A stretch of DNA of 64,000 nucleotides from Thermococcus peptonophilus (GTDB taxonomy: Archaea > Methanobacteriota_B > Thermococci > Thermococcales > Thermococcaceae), in the NCBI RefSeq assembly GCF_001592435.1, contig NZ_CP014750.1, forward strand, positions 1,674,001 through 1,738,000, written 5' to 3'. The notes under the pieces were generated by a model that was not told where the DNA came from, ran no database searches, and saw only the letters and a program-made list of their open reading frames with translations. Made by a program: the position numbers and the translations under genes. Shown here one piece after another: positions 36,443 to 45,502 of this stretch (positions are counted from its first letter, which is position 1; every line of letters starts with the position of its first letter).

Positions 36443-37417
36443 ATGACCTATTGGACAAGCGAGGACAACGTGGCCGGAAAGCCGGGAACGGCACTCTTCA
36501 TAATTCTGCCTACGATCGGGTGCTACCGCTACCGCATAGGTCAGGCGTGCTACATGTGCTCTTATCCAGCGTCGGCCCCTAAGGTAAAGTGGAGCCAGGA
36601 AGCGATAGTAGACTACGTGAAGGAGGCCCTCAAGAAGATAGAAGGAAAGAAGGGGCCGTTCGCGGTTAGAATGTTCACCTCGGGCTCATTCCTCGACAAT
36701 GGCGAGCTTAAGCCTGAAACGAGGAAAAAAATCTTTGAAATTCTTGCGGAGATGGATAACGTCGAGGAGATCGTCATCGAGAGCAGGAGCGAGCTTGTCA
36801 GGTACGAAGCCGTTAAAGAGCTTGCCGAGATAGTCCCGGACAAGCATTTTGAAGTTGCCATCGGTCTTGAGACGGCCAACGATGATGTAGCTGATGTCTC
36901 CATAAACAAGGGGAACACCTTTGCCGACTTTGTGAAGGCGGCTGAGATAACACACAAGGCCGGTGCTAAGGTCAAGACATACCTTCTCCTTAAGCCGATT
37001 TTCCTCTCCGAGCATGACGGAATCGAAGACGCCAAAGAGAGCATAATCAAGGCCGAACCCTACACGGACACTTTCTCCATCAACATAACAGACATCCAGA
37101 AGGGGACGCTCTACGAGAGGCTCTGGGAGAAGAAGGAATACCGCCCGCCCTGGCTCTGGAGCGCGGTCGAGGTTCTCATCTGGGCGAAGAGGAAGTTTCC
37201 CAACAAGAGAATCCTGAGCGATCCCGTTGGTGCTGGCTCAAAGAGGGGCCCGCACAACTGCCTCACCGACTATGACAGGGTTATTGGCAAGGCCATAAAG
37301 AAGTTTTCAGCGACGCAGGATTTGAGCTATATAGAGAACCTGAAGCATGAATGCCGGGACAGGTGGGAGTACATAGTCGAGAACGGCCTCCTTGACTGGC
37401 AGCTGGTCACGTGGTGA
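36443..37417 (+). CDS. archaeosine synthase radical SAM subunit RaSEA
   Basis: 324 residues. N-terminal TIGCYRYRIGQACYMCSYPA gives a wide-spaced Cys set (C27, C36, C39) for the radical SAM [4Fe-4S] cluster, and the rest follows the family (FTSGSFLDNGELKPETR, VIESRSELVR, AIGLETANDDV, GPHNCLTDYDRVI). With ArcS, RaSEA converts lysine-modified preQ0 at tRNA position 15 to archaeosine, as shown in T. kodakarensis. GGTGAGAG precedes ATG. Transcribed alone, between the broken gene and the KGOR cluster. Confidence 0.88.
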   Translation: MTYWTSEDNVAGKPGTALFIILPTIGCYRYRIGQACYMCSYPASAPKVKWSQEAIVDYVKEALKKIEGKKGPFAVRMFTSGSFLDNGELKPETRKKIFEILAEMDNVEEIVIESRSELVRYEAVKELAEIVPDKHFEVAIGLETANDDVADVSINKGNTFADFVKAAEITHKAGAKVKTYLLLKPIFLSEHDGIEDAKESIIKAEPYTDTFSINITDIQKGTLYERLWEKKEYRPPWLWSAVEVLIWAKRKFPNKRILSDPVGAGSKRGPHNCLTDYDRVIGKAIKKFSATQDLSYIENLKHECRDRWEYIVENGLLDWQLVTW

Positions 37418-37565
37418 ATCTTCGCTTCTCAGGTTCTTTTCTTCCCGCTTTTTTAGTGGGTGTATAAACCCAGCCGCCACTTCTTTTGTGGACACTAATG
37501 TCCACTCACGAAAGCTTTAAATGTTGACAAACGTAAACGGATTTAGCAAATCGCGGGTGATGATT

Positions 37566-37838
37566 ATGGCAGACGTCGAAAGCAAGACAACCGTTGAGAA
37601 GGAAGGATACCTTGTTATAGGCAAGGCCGAGGGAATAGTCGAGATCGACATCGATACTTTTCTGTGCAAGGGATGTGGAATCTGCGTTGAAATGTGTCCG
37701 AGAAAGGTCTTTGAGTGGAGTAAGGAGTTGAGCGAAAAGGGCGTCCACTATCCCGTCCCGGTTCACGCGGAGAAGTGCGTTAAGTGCAAGCTCTGTGAGC
37801 TCCTCTGCCCGGACTTTGCCATAGCGGTAAGGTGGTGA
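37566..37838 (+). CDS. korD: 2-oxoacid:ferredoxin oxidoreductase delta (ferredoxin) subunit
   Basis: 90 residues from ATG 37566 (MADVESKTTVEKEG), with GGGTGATGATT upstream. Two 4Fe-4S motifs: CKGCGICVEMCPRKV and CVKCKLCELLCPDFA. It passes electrons from the TPP centre of the beta subunit to ferredoxin. It is the only delta-type gene in a cluster with two complete alpha-beta-gamma sets, so it may serve both enzymes; Pyrococcus has the same gene order. Confidence 0.9.
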   Translation: MADVESKTTVEKEGYLVIGKAEGIVEIDIDTFLCKGCGICVEMCPRKVFEWSKELSEKGVHYPVPVHAEKCVKCKLCELLCPDFAIAVRW

Positions 37839-37841
37839 CGC

Positions 37842-39032
37842 ATGATAATTCGCGGCGACGAGCCTGAGCAGATCAGGCTCATCAAGAAGCTCTATAAACC
37901 CGGCAACTACTTCATGCAGGGCAACGAGGCCGTTGCCTATGGAGCTATCTTCGCCGGCTGCCGTTTCTACGCCGGCTATCCGATAACACCCTCAAGCGAA
38001 ATAGCCGAGACGATGGCGAGGGAGCTCCCGAAGCTTGGTGGCTACTACCTCCAGATGGAGGACGAGATAGGGAGCATAGCGGCTATGGTCGGCGCCTCCT
38101 GGACCGGCCTCAAGGTCATGACGGCAACCGCAGGCCCGGGCTTCTCGCTCATGCAGGAGAACCTCGGTTATGCGGTTATGACCGAGACGCCACTCGTTCT
38201 TGTTGACGTCCAGAGGAGCGGACCGAGTACTGGACAGGCCACTAAAGGTGCCCAGGGGGACTTCTTCCAGGCCCGCTGGGGAACCCACGGCGACCACCCG
38301 ATTGTGGCGGTTTCACCAACGAGCGGGCAGGACGCTTTCTGGGAGACAATCAGGGCGTTCAACATAGCCGAGAGGCTCAGGACTCCGGTTGTCATGCTCT
38401 TCGACGGTGTTCTCGCTCACACAAGGGAGTTAGTCAAGATACCTGATGTGGAAGAAGTCGAGATAGCCTACCGCAAGCTTCCGCAGAACGAGGGGGAGGC
38501 TAAGCTCCCCTTCGGCGACCCACACGGCGACGGTATTCCGCCCATGCCACTCTTCGGTCACGGCTACTTCACCCACGTCACGGGTTCAACGCACAAGGAG
38601 AATGGCCTTCGCGATGTATACACCCCTGAAGTTCACGACAGGCTCGTGAGAAGACTTCACAGGAAAATCGAGCAGAACAGGCACGTCTATGAAAAGTACG
38701 AGGAACACTTCACGGACGACGCTGAGATTCTCGTAGTCAGCTGGGGTGTAACGGCAAGACCAGCTCTTGGGGCAGTTCTAAAGGCGAGGGAAGAGGGCAT
38801 CAAAGCCGGGCTATTCGTACCTAAGACAGTCCACCCGTTCCCGGGGGAGCGGATGAGGGCTCTCGGAAAGAAAGTCCGGGCCGTACTCGTCCCGGAGATG
38901 AACCTCGGCCAGATGATACTGGAGGTTCAGCGCTTTGTGAACGACGACGTTCTCCTCAAGGGCGTGAACAAGATCGGCGGCGTTCCGCTCACAGTTAAGG
39001 AAATTCTCCGCGAGATTAGGGGTGTTGCCTGA
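37842..39032 (+). CDS. korA: 2-oxoacid:ferredoxin oxidoreductase alpha subunit, set 1 (KGOR-type)
   Basis: 396 residues. FMQGNEAVAYGAIFAGCRFYAGYPITPSSEIAE is the pyrimidine-binding domain start; LQMEDEIGSIAAMVGASWTGLKVMTATAGPGFSLMQENLGYAVMTETP and the WGTHGDHPIVAVSP stretch are classical KorA. It carries the substrate-binding half with the beta subunit and oxidises 2-oxoglutarate or a similar 2-oxoacid to the acyl-CoA, reducing ferredoxin. It overlaps korB by one base. Confidence 0.93.
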   Translation: MIIRGDEPEQIRLIKKLYKPGNYFMQGNEAVAYGAIFAGCRFYAGYPITPSSEIAETMARELPKLGGYYLQMEDEIGSIAAMVGASWTGLKVMTATAGPGFSLMQENLGYAVMTETPLVLVDVQRSGPSTGQATKGAQGDFFQARWGTHGDHPIVAVSPTSGQDAFWETIRAFNIAERLRTPVVMLFDGVLAHTRELVKIPDVEEVEIAYRKLPQNEGEAKLPFGDPHGDGIPPMPLFGHGYFTHVTGSTHKENGLRDVYTPEVHDRLVRRLHRKIEQNRHVYEKYEEHFTDDAEILVVSWGVTARPALGAVLKAREEGIKAGLFVPKTVHPFPGERMRALGKKVRAVLVPEMNLGQMILEVQRFVNDDVLLKGVNKIGGVPLTVKEILREIRGVA

Positions 39033-39886
39033 TGGCAAAGGAAATCTACTCACGCTATCCGATGGTCAAATACCTTAGAAAGGAAGCCCTCCCCACCGCT
39101 CTCTGCCCCGGCTGTGGGGGTGGAACAGTCCTCAACGCCTTCGCAAATGCTATTGACCAGCTCAGGATAGACCCGAAAGACCTTGTCGTTGTCAGCGGTA
39201 TCGGCTGTTCCGCATGGATAGCATCTCCTTACTTCCTCGCTGATACTCTTCACACGACTCACGGTAGGGCAATAGCCTTCGCAACCGGCGTTAAGGTTGG
39301 ACTTCCGGACAAGAAGGTCGTCGTAATAAGCGGAGACGGTGACCTGGCCAGCATAGGAGGGAACCACCTTATCCACGCCGCGAGGAGGAACATCGACATA
39401 ACGGTTATCTTAGTTAACAATATGATATATGGAATGACCGGCGGCCAGGTTGCCCCGACGACGCCCTTCGGTGCGAAGACAACCACAACCCCCTACCGCA
39501 ACATAGAGCACCCCCTTCAGATTTCAGAGACGGTTGCTGCAGCTGGAGCGTCCTATGTGGCGAGGTGGACAACGGCTCACGTTTATCAGCTCATAGAGAG
39601 CATAAAGAAGGCTCTTCAGGTCAGGGGATTCTCGCTCGTGGAAGTGGTTTCCCAGTGTCCCGTCCAGTTTGGAAGGAGAAACCGGATGAAGGAACCCGCT
39701 GAGATGCTCCGCTGGTTCCTCAAGAATTCAGTTCCCATAAGCAAGGCGAAGAAGATGTCGCCGGAAGAACTTGAGGGCAAGTTCGTCATCGGGGAGTTCG
39801 TGAACAGAGAGAGGCCGGAGTTCGTTAGCGAGATTAACAAGCTGATAGAGGAAGTCCAGGAGCACTTTGGGCTTAAGGGGGAGTGA
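39032..39886 (+). CDS. korB: 2-oxoacid:ferredoxin oxidoreductase beta subunit, set 1
   Basis: 284 residues. CPGCGGGTVLNAF holds two Fe-S cysteines, GIGCSAWIA a third; the TPP/Mg site is ISGDGDLASIGGNHLIHAARRNIDITVILVNNMIYGMTGGQ. Start ATG overlaps the korA stop (TGATGG). Acts with korA and korC of this set. Confidence 0.93.
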   Translation: MAKEIYSRYPMVKYLRKEALPTALCPGCGGGTVLNAFANAIDQLRIDPKDLVVVSGIGCSAWIASPYFLADTLHTTHGRAIAFATGVKVGLPDKKVVVISGDGDLASIGGNHLIHAARRNIDITVILVNNMIYGMTGGQVAPTTPFGAKTTTTPYRNIEHPLQISETVAAAGASYVARWTTAHVYQLIESIKKALQVRGFSLVEVVSQCPVQFGRRNRMKEPAEMLRWFLKNSVPISKAKKMSPEELEGKFVIGEFVNRERPEFVSEINKLIEEVQEHFGLKGE

Positions 39887-39889
39887 GGT

Positions 39890-40402
39890 ATGCAGATTAG
39901 ACTCGCTGGTATAGGCGGTCAGGGTGTCGTCCTGGCCGGTGTCATCCTCGGAGAGGCCGCCGCAATCGAGGGCCTGAACGTCCTCCAGACCCAGGACTAC
40001 AGTTCGGCCAGCAGGGGAGGCCACTCGATAGCGGACGTGATAATCTCAAGGGAGCCAATCTATGATGTTATGGTAACCGAGGCAGACGTTCTTGTTGCTC
40101 TGGCACAGCTCGGCTACGACACCGTCAAGGACTCCCTCAAGGAGAACGGCCTTCTCATCATCGACACCGACCTCGTTAAGCCCGATAGGGACCACGTGGG
40201 CGCTCCCTTCACGAGGCTCGCGGAGGAAACGACCGGGTTGGCTTTGACCGTCAACATGGTGGCCTTAGGTTATCTCGTGGCGAAGACGGGCGTTGTGAAA
40301 AAGGAGAACGTTGAGGAGGCCATAAGGAGGCGCGTCCCGAAGGGAACTGAAGAGATAAACCTTCGCGCCTTCAGGGCCGGCTATGAGGAGGGATTGAAAT
40401 GA
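39890..40402 (+). CDS. korC: 2-oxoacid:ferredoxin oxidoreductase gamma subunit, set 1
   Basis: 170 residues with the gamma-domain start IRLAGIGGQGVVLAGVILGEAA and QTQDYSSASRGGHSIADVIIS, which form the third module of the oxidoreductase that binds CoA. GGGGGAGTGAGGT lies before the ATG. Overlaps the next alpha gene by 4 bases. Confidence 0.92.
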   Translation: MQIRLAGIGGQGVVLAGVILGEAAAIEGLNVLQTQDYSSASRGGHSIADVIISREPIYDVMVTEADVLVALAQLGYDTVKDSLKENGLLIIDTDLVKPDRDHVGAPFTRLAEETTGLALTVNMVALGYLVAKTGVVKKENVEEAIRRRVPKGTEEINLRAFRAGYEEGLK

Positions 40403-41547
40403 GGTATCCGTTTCCCGTTGGAAAAGCGGATTTTATTCAGGGTGATGAGGCCATAGCGAGGGCGGCTATCTTAGCTGGATGCCGCTTCTACGCTGGCTAC
40501 CCGATAACACCAGCCAGCGAAATATTCGAGGCGATGGCTCTTTACATGCCGCTCGTTGACGGCGTGAGCATACAGATGGAAGACGAGATAGCGAGCATAG
40601 CGGCCATCATCGGAGCTTCCTGGGCAGGAGCGAAGGCCATGACCGCTACTTCCGGTCCAGGCTTCTCCCTTATGCAGGAGAACCTTGGCTACGCTGTGAT
40701 GACCGAAACTCCCATTGTAGTCGTCAACATGATGCGCGGAGGCCCATCAACCGGCCAGCCGACTTTCCCTGCTCAGGGAGACATAATGCAGGCCATCTGG
40801 GGAACTCACGGCGACCACATGCTCATCGTGCTTTCCCCGTCAACCGTTCAGGAGGCCTTCGACTTCACGATAAGGGCCTTCAACTTAGCTGAAAAGTACA
40901 GGACTCCCGTGGTTCTGCTCGGCGATGCTGAGTTAGCCCACATGAGAGAGCGCGTCTACATCCCGAACCCGGACGAGATAGAGATCGTGAACAGAAAACT
41001 CCCGCAGAACGAGGAGGAGGCCAAGTTTCCCTTCGGAGACCCTCACGGCGATGGAGTCCCACCGATGCCAATCTTTGGAAAGGGCTATAGAACGTACGTG
41101 ACCGGCCTGACCCACGACGAACATGGCCGCCCGAGAACGGTTGAACCTGAAGTCCAGCAGAGGCTGATCGGCAGGATTTACAAGAAGATACTGGACAACA
41201 AGGACGACATAATCAGTTATGAAAAGTTTGAGCTCGACGATGCGGAGGTTGCGATAGTCTCGACCGGCATAGTCTCCCGCTCCGCCATAAGAGCCGTCAA
41301 ACTCCTCCGCGAGAAGGGCGTTAAGGCCGGATTGCTCAAGCTCAACACGATATGGCCTTTCGACTTCGACATGATAGAGGAGCTGGCCGAGCAGGTTAAG
41401 AAAATCTTCGTCCCGGAGATGAACATGGGACAGCTCTACCATCTCGTCAAGGAAGGAACTAACGGAAAGGCCGAGGTTGAGCTGATAAGCAAGATAGGCG
41501 GCGAGGTTCACACTCCGATGGAGATAGTCGAGAGGGTGGTGGGATGA
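40399..41547 (+). CDS. 2-oxoacid:ferredoxin oxidoreductase alpha subunit, set 2
   Basis: 382 residues, about half identical by eye to the first alpha subunit: FIQGDEAIARAAILAGCRFYAGYPITPASEIFEAM, IQMEDEIASIAAIIGASWAGAKAMTATSGPGFSLMQENLGYAV, WGTHGDHMLIVLSP. Differences in the substrate region (MMRGGPSTGQPTFPAQGD against VQRSGPSTGQATKGAQGD) suggest a different 2-oxoacid. Translation is coupled to both neighbours by 4-base overlaps. Confidence 0.92.
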   Translation: MRYPFPVGKADFIQGDEAIARAAILAGCRFYAGYPITPASEIFEAMALYMPLVDGVSIQMEDEIASIAAIIGASWAGAKAMTATSGPGFSLMQENLGYAVMTETPIVVVNMMRGGPSTGQPTFPAQGDIMQAIWGTHGDHMLIVLSPSTVQEAFDFTIRAFNLAEKYRTPVVLLGDAELAHMRERVYIPNPDEIEIVNRKLPQNEEEAKFPFGDPHGDGVPPMPIFGKGYRTYVTGLTHDEHGRPRTVEPEVQQRLIGRIYKKILDNKDDIISYEKFELDDAEVAIVSTGIVSRSAIRAVKLLREKGVKAGLLKLNTIWPFDFDMIEELAEQVKKIFVPEMNMGQLYHLVKEGTNGKAEVELISKIGGEVHTPMEIVERVVG

Positions 41548-42392
41548 TGTACCTGAAATCCGCTTACGAAATACGCGAGAAATATCTGAGAAAGGACATG
41601 CTCCCGACGATATTCTGTCCGGGCTGTGGTATAGGCTCAGTCCTCCAGTTCACGCTCAGGGCAATAGACGACCTCGGCCTGAACCAGGACGAGATAGTGT
41701 GGGTGAGCGGTATCGGCTGTTCATCCCGTGTACCTGGGTTTGTTAACTTCGACGGCCTTCACACGACACACGGAAGGGCTCTGGCGTTCGCGACGGGAAT
41801 AAAACTGACAAACCCGAACCTAAAGATAATAGCCTTCATGGGAGACGGAGATGCGGCAGCCATTGGAGGAAACCACCTCATTCACGCCATAAGGAGGAAC
41901 CTCGACGTTACCGTTATCCTCATCAACAACTTTACATATGGAATGACCGGCGGCCAGGTTGCTCCAACAGCACTCAAGGGCCTCAAGGGGACGACCGCTC
42001 CATACGGTCAGTTCGAGAACCCGTTTGACATAGCCCAGCTCGCGGTGTCCGCCGGGGCCAACTACGTGGCCAGGTGGACTGTCTTCAACTACCTCCAGGG
42101 CATAAACAGCATAAAGAAGGCGCTCCAGAAGGAGGGCTTCACGCTCGTGGAGTTCCTCTCGCCCTGTCCGATAAGCTTCGGAAGGAGGAACCGTATGAAG
42201 ACCGCTCCAGAGCTCATCCGCTGGTACCAGAAGATAACCGTTCCCCTCGCGAAGGCGAAGAAGATGTCCCCGGAGGAGTTAGAGGGCAAGATAGTCATAG
42301 GCGAGTTCGTCGACAGGGACAGGCCCGGCCTCGTTAGGGAGTACCGCGAGTACATAAAGAGGGCCAAGAAGATGATGGGGTGGGAAGAATGA
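41544..42392 (+). CDS. 2-oxoacid:ferredoxin oxidoreductase beta subunit, set 2
   Basis: 282 residues with CPGCGIGSVLQFTL, SGIGCSSRVPGF and the TPP site FMGDGDAAAIGGNHLIHAIRRNLDVTVILINNFTYGMTGGQ. Paralogue of the set 1 beta subunit, differing in the first residues. ATG 41544 overlaps the alpha stop. Confidence 0.92.
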   Translation: MMYLKSAYEIREKYLRKDMLPTIFCPGCGIGSVLQFTLRAIDDLGLNQDEIVWVSGIGCSSRVPGFVNFDGLHTTHGRALAFATGIKLTNPNLKIIAFMGDGDAAAIGGNHLIHAIRRNLDVTVILINNFTYGMTGGQVAPTALKGLKGTTAPYGQFENPFDIAQLAVSAGANYVARWTVFNYLQGINSIKKALQKEGFTLVEFLSPCPISFGRRNRMKTAPELIRWYQKITVPLAKAKKMSPEELEGKIVIGEFVDRDRPGLVREYREYIKRAKKMMGWEE

Positions 42393-42949
42393 GGAAGGAA
42401 GTTCTCTTCAGCGGTTTCGGCGGTCAGGGTGTCATCCTCGCGAGCGTCATCCTCGGAAGGGCCGCGGCCGTCTACGAGGGTCTCTACGCCGTCCAGACCC
42501 AGGCCTACGGGCCGGAGTCGAGGGGCGGTGCGAGCAAGGCCGAGGTTGTTATCAGCGACGAGCCGATAGACTACCCAAAAACTCTCAGCCCGGACTACGC
42601 GGTCTTCTTCTCCCAGGAAGCCTACACCAAGTACCTCCACACCGTCAAAAAAGGTGCAAAGATCATCGTCGAGAAAGACCTCGTTCCGCATAGGGACTTT
42701 GAGTTCGAGAAAACGCTCGATGTTTTGGCGCTCCCGCTCACCGAGATAGCTGAGGAGACTACCGGCCTAAGCCTGACGATGAACATCCTCACCCTTGGCG
42801 TCCTGACGGCGTGGACGGAGATCGTGGGTAGGGGAGCGATAGAAAAGGCCGTCCTCGATGCAGTTCCAAAGGGAACAGAGCAGATCAACCTTAAAGCCCT
42901 TCACAAAGGGTTTGAACTTGGGGAGAGGGCTAAGAGAGGGGAGCTTTGA
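42389..42949 (+). CDS. 2-oxoacid:ferredoxin oxidoreductase gamma subunit, set 2
   Basis: 186 residues from ATG 42389 (MRKEVLFSGFGGQGVILASVILGRAA), with GGGGTGGGAAGA before it; GTG 42380 in frame is less likely. QTQAYGPESRGGASKAEVVIS is the gamma motif. Ends the seven-gene cluster; a promoter-like tttattattcg for the next gene follows. Confidence 0.92.
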   Translation: MRKEVLFSGFGGQGVILASVILGRAAAVYEGLYAVQTQAYGPESRGGASKAEVVISDEPIDYPKTLSPDYAVFFSQEAYTKYLHTVKKGAKIIVEKDLVPHRDFEFEKTLDVLALPLTEIAEETTGLSLTMNILTLGVLTAWTEIVGRGAIEKAVLDAVPKGTEQINLKALHKGFELGERAKRGEL

Positions 42950-43000
42950 TCTCCCAAACCCTTTTATTATTCGTGCTCTTTTGTAACATGGGGAGAGTTT

Positions 43001-43474
43001 ATGATAATCAATGAGACCAAGGGAAGAGTCTGGCATGGCAGTGTGTATCTTGCGGATACCTTCTTCAGGCGGTTTAGGGGGCTCATGCTGGTTAGGAATG
43101 TGAACTACGCCCTTGTTTTCGTCCTCCCAGCGGAAACTAGGATAAACGCCTCAATCCACATGTTCTTTATGATGAGCGATATCGATGTCATCTGGCTTGA
43201 CTCATCAAGGCGTATTGTGGACTTCAAAACGGCAAGAAAATGGCGGATTTACGCCCCAAAGAAAGCCGCTAAGTATGTAATCGAAGGCCCAGTCGGATTG
43301 ATAAAGGCCCTAAGTGTTGAAGAGGGGGACCTAATAAACTGGATGCCTACCGAAGAAAGGGAGAAAGCAGTTCCAGTCAAATCGCTAATTCCCGGAAAAA
43401 TAAACTTAAACGGCTCCAAAAACAGCATAGCAATGGTTGAAAGTGTTAAAGAAGCAAAAGCCAAAGAGATTTAG
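43001..43474 (+). CDS. DUF192 family protein
   Basis: 157 residues: [28 protein letters not shown], then [22 protein letters not shown], the beta-barrel core of DUF192, and a C-terminal tail. No signal peptide here, unlike many bacterial members. Function unknown. Its 3' end overlaps the convergent PTPS-family gene by 4 bases. Confidence 0.82.
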   Translation: MIINETKGRVWHGSVYLADTFFRRFRGLMLVRNVNYALVFVLPAETRINASIHMFFMMSDIDVIWLDSSRRIVDFKTARKWRIYAPKKAAKYVIEGPVGLIKALSVEEGDLINWMPTEEREKAVPVKSLIPGKINLNGSKNSIAMVESVKEAKAKEI

Positions 43475-43818
43475 AACTCAAACTCGACTCCGTTCTCGTC
43501 GCCCTCCCAGAGGACTATGCGCTTGAGCTTCACATCTTCGGGTAACTTCTTTTGGACTTTCTCTGCTATCCACAGGGTTATGTTTTCTGTTGTCGGGTTT
43601 TCAAAGAGGACGTTGAGGTTTCGGTGGTCGAGCTCCTTGATTATGCTCTCCACAATCGCACGGAGCTCCAGAAAGTCCATGATGTAGCCGCTCTTTATTG
43701 GACCTTCCACGACAACCTCGAGCCTGAAGGTGTGGCCGTGTATCTCCTCTGCCTGACCATTAATAATGACGGCATGAGCTGCCTCGAACTTGAAGCGCTC
43801 GACGACGCGGGATTTCAT
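43471..43818 (-). CDS. 6-pyruvoyl-tetrahydropterin synthase family enzyme (QueD/PTPS-III-like)
   Basis: 115 residues from ATG 43818 ([17 protein letters not shown]), with GGTGG upstream. Zinc histidines H15 and the HGH pair H27/H29 are present, and [18 protein letters not shown] and [15 protein letters not shown] fit the family. The Cys normally four residues before HGH is absent (A23); E24 and E25 stand there instead, an arrangement associated with the PTPS-III branch that replaces dihydroneopterin aldolase in folate/pterin synthesis. It could also be the QueD-type enzyme feeding preQ0 to archaeosine. Which one is undecided. Confidence 0.82.
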   Translation of the reverse strand: MKSRVVERFKFEAAHAVIINGQAEEIHGHTFRLEVVVEGPIKSGYIMDFLELRAIVESIIKELDHRNLNVLFENPTTENITLWIAEKVQKKLPEDVKLKRIVLWEGDENGVEFEF

Positions 43819-43874
43819 TATAGCCACCGAAAGTCAAATTAGTGCTGGCGTCTAAAACATTTTGGGTGAGCCCT

Positions 43875-44132
43875 ATGGGCTGTGGGATGGCCGTTGATGC
43901 AAACCGCGTCATAGCTGGTGGTGTTCTGGTCTTCGTCGAGCCAGAGACCTTCAGGAAGTTCCTCGAACTGAAGGAGAGGCCCCTTGTAATAGTTGGAGAG
44001 ACAGGCGGCTTCAGGAAGGTCGAACTGACCATGACGACCTACGATGGGACGCTGATAATAACCCGGGGCGAAGTTGAGCTTCCCGAGACTGCAATAGTCG
44101 TAAACGCTAAGGAGCTTTCCCTTGGAAAATAA
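43875..44132 (+). CDS. 85-aa hypothetical protein
   Basis: MGCGMAVDANRVIAGGVLVFVEPETFRKFLELKE, then strands with Thr/Val (VELTMTTYDGTLIITRGEVELPETAIVV). GGGTGAG lies four bases before ATG 43875; a longer frame to 43842 crosses the promoter. Small beta-rich protein with no recognised family; divergent from the PTPS-family gene. Confidence 0.6.
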   Translation: MGCGMAVDANRVIAGGVLVFVEPETFRKFLELKERPLVIVGETGGFRKVELTMTTYDGTLIITRGEVELPETAIVVNAKELSLGK

Positions 44133-44189
44133 CTCCATTGGGCAACGACGAGCACAAAATATTAAGAAAAAGCTGGTTAGAGCGGAATA

Positions 44190-45455
44190 TTAGTGCTTTC
44201 TTTTTAGGCTTATCACAGCTTCAACGTGCGGTGTGTGGGGGAACATGTCTATCAGTACTGCGTCCTCTATGGTGTATGCCTTCTTCAGGTGGTTCTCATA
44301 GTCAAGCTTGAAGGCCTTTGGGCTGCAGGAGACATAGACGATTTTCTCTACTTCACTCTTCGTTAGGGTTTCCGCTACCTCCTTTAGTCCCTTTCTCGGA
44401 GGATCAACTATTACCGTGTCGTACTTCTCTATCGGGGTCTCCTCTGCCCTTCCAACTTTGAACTTGGCATTAACCTTGTTAATCTCCACGTTCTTATTGG
44501 CCATTTCGACGGCGAACGGATTGATTTCAATACCTTCAACCCGGAATCCTCTCTTTGCCAGCCACACTCCAAACGTCCCAACCCCAGCGTACAGGTCTAA
44601 AATCCTCTCCCCAGAGATAAAATTCTCAACTGCCTTAAGGAGGAGCGGAAGGGCGTAGCTGTTGGTCTGGAAGAAGCTGTTGGGGTGAATAAGGTACGTT
44701 GCTTCTCCAATTCTCTCGCGGATGTAAGGCGATCCGCTGATTAGCTGAGGCTCCCCCCTTGGGTCGTCTCTCTTATCAGTCTTAACGCTCCAGTATAAAG
44801 AATCTGCAAATGAGAAGTAACCCAGGAATGCCTCCGTCGTGTCGGGGGAAGGGAGGGAGTGGGATATCAGGTTTACCATTGTTTCTCTACTGAACTTCCC
44901 TTCCCTCACCTGGAGATAGTGAACGTCTCCAGTTTTTCTCTTTGAATCCCAGGGCTTCAACTTGGTCTCGGCAAGAAAGCTTTTCAGGGCATGTAGATAA
45001 TCTCGCGTTTTTTCAGAGAAAACAGGGCACTCAAAGAGATCCTCCACGTCGAAGGGACTCCCGTACTTTTTGAGCCCAAGGCCAGCAGTTGAAACGATGA
45101 AGTTGCTAACGTTTCTGAAGCCCAAGACTTTTGGAGAACCCTTTATGTCGGCGCTTATCCCGGTGATTCTCTCAAAAAGCTCGGCTTTGAGCCGCAACTG
45201 CTCTTTGTACTTCAATCCCTGCCAGGGGCATCCCCCGCAGAATCCGAAGTGTCTGCATCTCGGGCGCTGGCGGAGGGGGGAAGGATCGAGAAGTTCAAAA
45301 TCCGTAACAATATTCCTTCCAAAGCGGCGTTTTACTCCTCTGACCTTTACAAAATCGTAAGGATATGCAAATGGGACGTAGAGAGGCTTCCCTTTCCATT
45401 TGAGAACTCCCAGACCATCTTCGCTTAGGCTTTCGATTTCCCCTTGGATTTTCAT
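44190..45455 (-). CDS. tRNA/rRNA (uracil-C5)-methyltransferase, RumA/TrmU54-type
   Basis: 421 residues from ATG 45455 (MKIQGEIESLSEDGLG), with GGTGGAAC before it. N-terminal TRAM-like barrel, an Fe-S Cys set (CRHFGFCGGCPWQG), then the SAM methyltransferase: HPNSFFQTN, ILDLYAGVGTFG, VIVDPPRKGL and the catalytic Cys in VYVSCSPK. Pyrococcus has two such paralogues, one making m5U54 in tRNA and the other acting on 23S rRNA; I cannot say which this is. Confidence 0.9.
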   Translation of the reverse strand: MKIQGEIESLSEDGLGVLKWKGKPLYVPFAYPYDFVKVRGVKRRFGRNIVTDFELLDPSPLRQRPRCRHFGFCGGCPWQGLKYKEQLRLKAELFERITGISADIKGSPKVLGFRNVSNFIVSTAGLGLKKYGSPFDVEDLFECPVFSEKTRDYLHALKSFLAETKLKPWDSKRKTGDVHYLQVREGKFSRETMVNLISHSLPSPDTTEAFLGYFSFADSLYWSVKTDKRDDPRGEPQLISGSPYIRERIGEATYLIHPNSFFQTNSYALPLLLKAVENFISGERILDLYAGVGTFGVWLAKRGFRVEGIEINPFAVEMANKNVEINKVNAKFKVGRAEETPIEKYDTVIVDPPRKGLKEVAETLTKSEVEKIVYVSCSPKAFKLDYENHLKKAYTIEDAVLIDMFPHTPHVEAVISLKRKH

Positions 45456-45502
45456 GTTCCACCGTACTCGATAGGCTTTAAGAGCTTTCCTAAATCCCGA
45501 CA

